DNA of 64,000 bases, taken from Psilocybe azurescens (Eukaryota > Basidiomycota > Agaricomycetes > Agaricales > Agrocybaceae). The translations under genes and the position numbers were made by a program. Shown piece after piece: positions 57,697-64,000 of this stretch; position 1 is the stretch's first letter, and every line of letters begins with the position of its first letter. The stretch is taken from NCBI GenBank assembly GCA_023853785.1, contig JAJIRX010000773.1:1-64000 (forward strand), given 5' to 3'. The notes under the pieces were generated by a model. That model saw nothing but the letters and a program-made list of their open reading frames with translations, had not been told where the DNA came from and did no database searches.

Positions 57697-58250
57697 ATAT
57701 CTGGAGAAAATCTGGGATTTGGAAAGTCCGGCTGGGCTAGCAGCGATCAGCCCGGCGGCAAATTCCGCCGTCGCCCAACGGGGTCACGGGCTTTGACACG
57801 TTCTGGCCTTCCGTCACCACGCCGCTGCCATATCGTCCATGACACGTTACCTACCTTCTTTATACATCGACGACAATGAATGCGGCGCCTGTGGGCTTCG
57901 TGTACCCATCAAGCTCGCTGGCGGGAACAGCCCCAAGATTCCTGGGCGGTTTTATCTCCATGTATTATGTAAGTCCCTGGTTAAAGGTTTGCTTCGGTTA
58001 TTCACTACATACTCACGTGATTGTTCTGTTCTGTTGTAGTGTTTTAACCGTGCAGTTCACGCCAACAACTGGTGGCATGTCTTCGATACCTTATCTCCTG
58101 GAGAAGCTGTTCCATTACACCTGCAACGCCTAATGGACAAGGAAGGTAGGGCGACGAGGTCACCGGCAATGACATAGCCGCCGTTCCGCCGGATGCGATC
58201 GCCGGATTTTGATGCCGGACTTTCCAACTTAGAGATGTCCTCGATATCTG
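57697..58250. mobile_element. MITE-like element with ~75-bp imperfect inverted ends
   Basis: The left end has GATATC then TTGGAAAGTCCGGC (~57721-57734). The right end has GCCGGACTTTCCAA (~58215-58228) then GATATC (~58240). The 14-base core is perfectly complementary. Complementarity continues more loosely through CGGCGATC and CCGGCGG blocks. No transposase is present. Confidence 0.6.
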
Positions 58251-59031
58251 TCACTGCCGAAGGTTACAACAGATCTTTTGCCTTCTTCCTGCGTTTCTTC
58301 TCGAACGGTCATCCTTTCTAAAAATTGCATATACTAACACACAGCCAGTATGTAAAATAGACACAACCAACGCGCAATCGACATTCAATGACATTCAACC
58401 AACACGCAACTGACACGCAAAGCATTCAATCTATACTAAACCGAACTCAACAACACGCAACTGCACTCGAGCAGCGTTCAGCATCCCCTGACCACTTTAA
58501 GAATCTCTTATTTATGTTTCTAATCACTAACGTAGATTACATACTGTTTTCATACCCTTTCGATCAACATTGGATTAGGGCCTCACAAAACACATATACG
58601 ACAAATATTTTGTGGATGGAGGAAACAAGATGCATTGACAAATCATTGCAATGATATTTCAAGATCTGTCCTGATGTATGATATCAGTGGTAAGCAACCG
58701 AGCACACTTTAATTGTAATCAAATGGGTCTTAAACCGCGGAATTTGAATCGGAAACATCGAAGCATATCGATGTGCAGCTTTGTCCTGTATGGCAGATAA
58801 TCTCCTCATTCACCTCACTCACAGGGTATGATACGAGCACAAGATTCTAAAGAAGTGGAAGCAGCACGAGAGCTAAGACATTGTAGATACAAGGCTCCCC
58901 AATGAACCAGGACTTCTGTTGCACATTCCGCACTGGCGCCTTTTGCCTCAATAAATATTTGTGAAACCTACAACCATAAATGTCTAATTACATAGCCGGA
59001 AAACTTCCCATTCTCATTTCTGGGCTCCCCG
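58251..59031. other. Intergenic, no gene recognised
   Basis: The stretch 58365-58470 is rich in CAACACGCAAC/CATTCAA-type short repeats. No coding signal is seen. Confidence 0.4.
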
Positions 59032-60335
59032 CTAAACCTTGTCCTGCGGTTCTGTCAACCGCCCATCATTTTGAATATCATGTGTACTTTCATATGCTTC
59101 GGGGTCCAATTCGGGGTCGGTGGTTTTCTGCTTTCTGGCGTTTATTTTATTTATGCCACGGAATACTAAATCGCGCAACTGGGGTAGAAGGAGTATCAGA
59201 GCCAGGGTCTGCCCAAAAGTCCAGACCTCTGTGTCCACGGTGAGGCCATTCCTCGACAAGGTCAACTCCGTTTGAACCACACTAAATATCCAAACTATAA
59301 ACCCGTAGAAAGTGGCGGGCCCAACCGCGGTAGCTACAATACGGTAAATGATATAATCGGAATAAGAGGAATGAAATTGACTTGCAAGCCACATCCCTGA
59401 ACACCTTGGGATCTGGTAGCAGAAAAATCTTGGCGCGAAATTTGTCGTACAAGCGGAGCACAAACGGTAGAGATGCCAATACATAGCCCAAGCAGTAGAA
59501 CAATTCAATTGAAAAGACGAAGATGGAAAATTTTTGCAGGCCCACACTTGAGGTGGCTACGTCGCGGTGGGCTAAAGGGAAAGCGGTGAGACATACTCCC
59601 GGAAGGGGGAGTAAGTTGCTTTTGTTTGACCAGACGATAAGGCCAAATGTAGCATGGAATGTAGTAAAAGTAAGGTCGAGAATTAGGGAAGCAGGATCCA
59701 CTTTCACGAGTTGGATCTATGCGGCGTCAGCTTCCCACATCTCCCACACATGATATGTAAGTGACGTACTAAGCGTATAAACCAGGAAACAACGACATGG
59801 ATCGTAGATAACTGCATATACGCAACAGCAGAATTAGCGGTGAGTCGTGCAACCACATCTAAAATCTGACGATCACTTGCGTTTAACACAACAAGTTGAT
59901 CAACTAAACTAAGACCACTGTCGGACTTGAACTGGATTATCGCGGCCAGAACCAGACTGAGGTTTGTCAGCCCGGCCGTTTGAAAGACGTCAGCAAGTCT
60001 GGCCAGATCCGCATTCCCCGAACTTCCATTGAAACTGAGGCGCAAAGCGAGCTAAGTAACCAATGCGGGAAGTAATTGTTAATGAATCAACGTGGTCAAG
60101 ATCGCTACTAGACCAGCGCGCACCAGTGACAAGAAGCTCTGTATATAGATTGATGTTCGAACCTTGAGATGGCGAGTGGGAGTCACGCAGAGCATGGTAA
60201 GTGGCTTGAAAACTGCCAGAGAGCGTAAGTACATACTCCGATTCCCTATCATTCGTTGTCAGATCGCCACTCCAGCTAAGAAGAAAAGACTGACTGTTAT
60301 CTCTGGATTGGAGGCCACCGGGATACATGTGGAGT
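59032..60335 (-). CDS. Predicted multi-pass membrane protein, unassigned family
   Basis: Several exons lie on the minus strand. The N-terminal exon near 60335 starts MSTNSTCIPVASNPEITVSL. A short exon (SNINLYTELLVT) follows near 60155-60110, then ALRLSFNGSSGNADLARLAD..LADVFQTAGLTNLSLVLAAI (59990 region), VDQLVVLNASDRQILDVVA and FTTFHATFGLIVWSNKSNLL. The last parts are LQKFSIFVFSIELFYCLGYVL and a polar tail (ARKQKTTDPELDPEAYES..PQDKV) with TAG at 59032-59034. Four or more hydrophobic stretches support a membrane location. A TGA appears in the N-terminal exon after AGVAI, which may be a model error or a break. The family is not recognised. A decayed inverted relative lies at 62.6-63.7 kb. Confidence 0.55.
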
Positions 60336-60399
60336 TGGTGGACATATTTCGTGGGGAAGAAAACAAGTTATCGCAAAAGAAGGGAAAAAATTAGGGTAT

Positions 60400-62636
60400 C
60401 GATATTGATGATCTAGCCTTGGACAAATGCTTTATATATATGTCATGAGGACCTTCTGTTGACCCGGTGTTTTTCCGGCTATTCGAAGCTAGCGCTGAAA
60501 TGTTCAAAGGCCAAAGGAACTCGCTATTTTTGGTAGAACTATTTCTATTTCTATTTGGTGTAAACGAGCATCTGGCACTTCACACTAAAACCTGCCTTTG
60601 GTCTTGCACGTTGCTCACAATCTACGTGCCTGGCGCCTGATGCTTGAGATAATCAAATGAAATCGATGTCTGTTCTTGGGTCATCTTTTATTTATATAAC
60701 CTAGGTGTGCATTGCTCGTTTCGTATCACTCCTACTCACGCTATGAGCAAGGTAGTTTACAGAACGCCGTGAATGCCGATATGTACCGGTCCGAGGCTCG
60801 AGATAAATGGGCAAGATCATGGTGTAAGTCACGACTGAGTGAGTTTCCCTGACGGCAACTATGTCGGAAAAATACCGGTTAGCATATCCGTAGTTGCGAC
60901 AACTGATGATCTTATCCGCAATAATCAGTCTCTGCGTGAAAACACATCAGCATGTTATTGGATCATGTAACCTCACGCTAAGCACCGGTATGCACAGCGA
61001 ATGCTGGTAATGTTGGAAAACCAGAGAAATGCTGAACCATGCTGAGCAGTCTTATGTGGACTTACAGCAGCTGATGGTCCTATAAGCTGTGATCAGTGAA
61101 CTATGTATATAATTAAAAGAACTACAACCATGGAAAAGAGGACAATGTGCACTTCTCAAGTGCTTTCTTGCATTTGTGCTCTGTAGAATGTTCTATTAAT
61201 CAAAGTTGTGCAGGAACTTCTCGGTTTGCTTGCCAATGGTTGAATGTGTCATTGTGGGGCCCATCGTGCTCCACAAAGGATGTGGGGCTTATTAGATGGA
61301 CTCCACAAAGGGTGTGGGGACTTTTGGTGAGACACATATATAAAGGTCAATATGAACTTAACAAAACACCCCAAAGTGCCCTTCTTGTTATATCATCACC
61401 AATGCTCCCAGGCAATCACTCGCATTCTGACTCTGATTCCGAGAACAGCCCACCACTCAATCACAGTCCAGCTGAGCTATTCAAGGTGAGCACTCACATC
61501 GCCTTCCCAAGTCCCTGGCACATCAAGTAACTGACCGTGTTTGGAGATTGCCAGGCTATTACCTGTTCATCATGATATCAGTGCTTTCTTTACTTCTATG
61601 TTCTAACAACTGGTACACTGGTGAGCACATGGTACTTTGGTGGATTTTTTGGATGCCGATGAGGAGGAGAATGTTGGTGGCAACAGCGAAGCATCTCGGA
61701 ATAATAATTGATCATGTATTATTTTGAAATTCTATTATAATTGCCTATTTCTGTGTGAAAATTTCTGTATTTCGTGACCAATGAATCCCGCAAACAATGA
61801 TTGTAAATCAAGTTGGATAATAATTAGGATAGTAAGGGTAAGTACAAATATAACCTATGAGCACCAACACTGCAATTAAGCCCTGGTTTGTTTGATCAGT
61901 CTTATAAGTGCCTATATGTTATTTAAGTCTGATTGGTTTGACCGTAATCATAGGTATGACTTGACTTATATCTAATCTTCGAAACTGACCCACAGGCCAA
62001 AAAAACTGATGAACTTATACGTACATATCAGGATAGATTTGGGCAGATTTGTTAATCTGGATTTTTCCGACATACAGTCACTGTTCATTAATGACTGGAC
62101 ATCGCCACCAGTGTCTGTCAGATCCCTAAGAGGAATAAACGACCGCAACGCTCGTGTATTTTAAGTTTGGATCGGAACACAGTCGGGAATGGTTCATGCA
62201 ATATGCAAACCAAAGGGTTTGAGTACCTGTGTGCCTGCGCTGAGGCGAGAGAAATCTCTGGGCGCATATTGCTTCATCCAGAATGAGCAGTCATAGTTCT
62301 GAGAGCTGGGGCAAGACGAAGAAACATCGATCTCAATTGACTGCTTGAACTTCGGACATCTGGCAGGCCGCTTGTGTACCACATGACACGTCGTTTCCGC
62401 CAAATGAGAAATGTCGATCTCAAAATAACTAGTTCTTTTATTAATTGACCTTCGAACATTTCAACTGTCCGTGTGGCCTGAAATATCTTCGAGCCGCGAG
62501 ACAAACATGAGGCCAACGTCGTTTCTTCAAATCGCCTCCACGATACTGATATGATATGGTGGATATGTTCACTTGCTTCCCCTCCTTCGCGACGATTTGT
62601 CTTCATAACCGCCACAGAACATGGCTATCAGTACGA
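60400..62636. other. Intergenic, no gene recognised
   Basis: The motif CTCCACAAAGGATGTGGGG at 61269-61287 is repeated with one change at 61301-61319. A 127-codon frame at 61147-61530 overlaps it but has no known motif. Nothing else is supported. Confidence 0.4.
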
Positions 62637-63720
62637 CATGTCTCCCTGTGACAACCAACCAGATATAACAGTCAGTCTTTCTTCCTTAATTAAAGCCATT
62701 GGCTCACGTCTAACGATAGGGCATCGGGGTAGGTACGCTGTCTAGCGGATTTTCGAGACACACATTAAGCAATGCATTGCTCTCACTCGTCATCTTAGGG
62801 TTCGAAAATCGACTTAAGTACAGAGCTTCTTGCAACTGGTGAGCGTTTCATTTAAATACACATTAATTAACAATTCTTGCATTTGTTATTTAGTTTGCTA
62901 TGCTTCTCGTTCAAGCGTCCGCACTCATGAACCTGGGTCTCGTTCTGGCCACACTGATCTAGTTCGAATCCGACGGTGGTCTCAGCCCAGTTGATCAATT
63001 CGTTGTATTAAATGCAAATGCCATCAATTGTAACCCCCGACGTAGTTGTTCAACTGATTGCTTTTCTTCCGTCATCTTTATGCAGTTATCTTGGGTGCAT
63101 GTCGTCATCCCCTTCTCGATGCGCGTGGTACATCACTCACACGTAATATGAGACTTGGGCTGACGTTGATATACCGGTAGATTAGACTTTGACTAGACTC
63201 AGACCAGCGACTGTGGATCAACTGTGGATCGCATCTTCCTATTCATCGATCTTAAGTTTACTACATTTCATGCTGCATTTGGCCTTCTTGTGGTCGGATA
63301 AAAGCAATTTATGCCCCATTGTGTGTGCACCACAGAGCATCACAGCGTTCCCTTTAGCTCACCGTAACGTAGCCGCCTCGAGCGCGGGCCTGCGAGGATT
63401 TTCCTTATATATCTTTTCTCTGAATTGACCTATTGTTCGTTCGTCATTATCGTGGACTTGTCGATGTATGCTATGCACAGCCTGGACAGCATTCGGAACA
63501 CTAATGATTCCTCTACTGGCGACAGAAGACAATAAGCTGATAAATGATATGGCTCGTAAGTCGCTCCTGTTCGTCTTGTTCGGACTAGATCATTTACCCC
63601 ATCTTCAGGCTTTCTCATTTCAGTCGGCACTGGCTGCGGTTTCGTAACCTGGATATTCAGTGTGGCATAGATGGAGCTGACTCTGTCGAGGAATAGCCTC
63701 ACTGTGAACACACAGGTCTG
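62637..63720 (+). pseudogene. Decayed inverted copy of the 59-60 kb membrane protein
   Basis: The + strand contains pieces in the same order as the minus-strand gene at 59032-60335: MSPCDNQPDITVSLSSL (62637), FAMLLVQASALMNLGLVLATLI then a stop, SDGGLSPVDQFVVLNAN, MQLSWVHVVIPFSMR, WSDKSNLCPI, ITAFPLAHRNVAASSAGLRGF and TLSRNSLTVNTQV-like tail sequence near 63685-63715. Stops and frame changes separate them, so no product is expected. It marks an inverted duplication of about 1.2 kb with a 2.3-kb spacer. Confidence 0.7.
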
Positions 63721-63844
63721 AACCTTTGGACAAGCCCTGGCGCTGATATTCCTTCTACCTCAACTCCGCGAGATGGCGCTTCTCATAAACAAAATGAAAA
63801 TCATGGACATGATAACCCTGAAAGAATGACTTGACTCCACCACA

Positions 63845-64000
63845 GAACGTGAATCTACACCAGCACCAGAGAGAGGTGAGTAAGAAAGATGAAAAACAAG
63901 AGCGAGGAAGAGAGAAGACTGCGCACCGAGGATGATGGGACTGGTGGTGCCATCGCCGCGCTCCTCGTCCTGGGTCTCGCTGAGCTCAATCATGTTCTTC
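63845..64000 (-). pseudogene. Third CCT3 fragment (exon 4 region), cut by window edge
   Basis: The minus strand reads MIELSETQDEERGDGTTSPIILG, matching exon 4 of the intact gene, with the GTGCGC donor at ~63926 and part of the following intron to about 63870. The next exon (AGEILAQS) does not follow; unrelated sequence does. Relative to the intact copy there are changes such as R to E and V to P. The fragment continues beyond the window. Confidence 0.8.

Noticed and set aside
61147..61530. 127-codon frame with CTCCACAAAG repeats
   Set aside because: No motif or homologue is recognised and the repeat inside explains part of the open frame.

Overview
The window is fungal nuclear DNA. The short GT..AG introns with CTRAY-like branch points, the Agaricomycete-type gene families (HsbA, DUF6533, membrane-anchored A1 aspartic protease, F-box/LRR-like protein, lineage-expanded P-loop GTPase) and the retroelements (Copia, DIRS, solo LTRs) point to a mushroom-forming basidiomycete (Agaricomycotina). 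The genus cannot be decided from the sequence. The window is an accessory, transposon-rich region. Only a few genes look intact: the DUF6533 protein, the F-box protein and the chaperonin CCT3.

Layout: 1-4675 is a complete Ty1/Copia element with near-identical LTRs but a frameshifted gag-pol. 6857-8583 is a non-autonomous DNA transposon with an 8-bp target duplication and many GTCCGTG motifs (KDZ/hAT-like). 10.7-13.0 kb holds a membrane-anchored aspartic protease with frame breaks. 14.39-14.46 kb is a five-copy tandem array of CCAAT boxes. 15.66-18.3 kb carries a tandem pair of damaged HsbA-family genes. 20.05-21.53 kb is a DUF6533 membrane protein and 22.1-23.6 kb an F-box protein. 24.1-27.8 kb is a CCT3 pseudogene on the minus strand. 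Around 28.2-29 kb lies part of a multi-pass membrane protein. 33524-33884 is a solo LTR with a perfect 5-bp duplication.

36.0-40.6 kb holds a P-loop GTPase-like gene in an AT-rich island. Between its exons sits a ~2.6 kb array of about 39 tandem 70-bp units. Each unit looks like a complete minimal intron: GTAAGT donor, GCTAAT branch-like site and TTTTTATTCAG acceptor, separated from the next donor by exactly three bases. This is the most unusual feature of the window. 42315-51167 is a hAT-like element (11-bp inverted ends, 8-bp target duplication) containing a decayed DIRS-type tyrosine-recombinase retrotransposon, which itself has a further ~1.76 kb insertion.

52.46-55.64 kb is an intact CCT3 gene (10 exons, 557 aa), with a 905-bp pyrimidine-rich intron in its coding strand. 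A second solo LTR lies at 56.4-56.8 kb and a MITE-like inverted-repeat element at 57.7-58.25 kb. A membrane-protein gene at 59.0-60.3 kb has a decayed inverted copy at 62.6-63.7 kb. A third CCT3 fragment runs off the right edge. The genes do not form one pathway. The common theme is local duplication followed by decay, together with nested transposon insertion.
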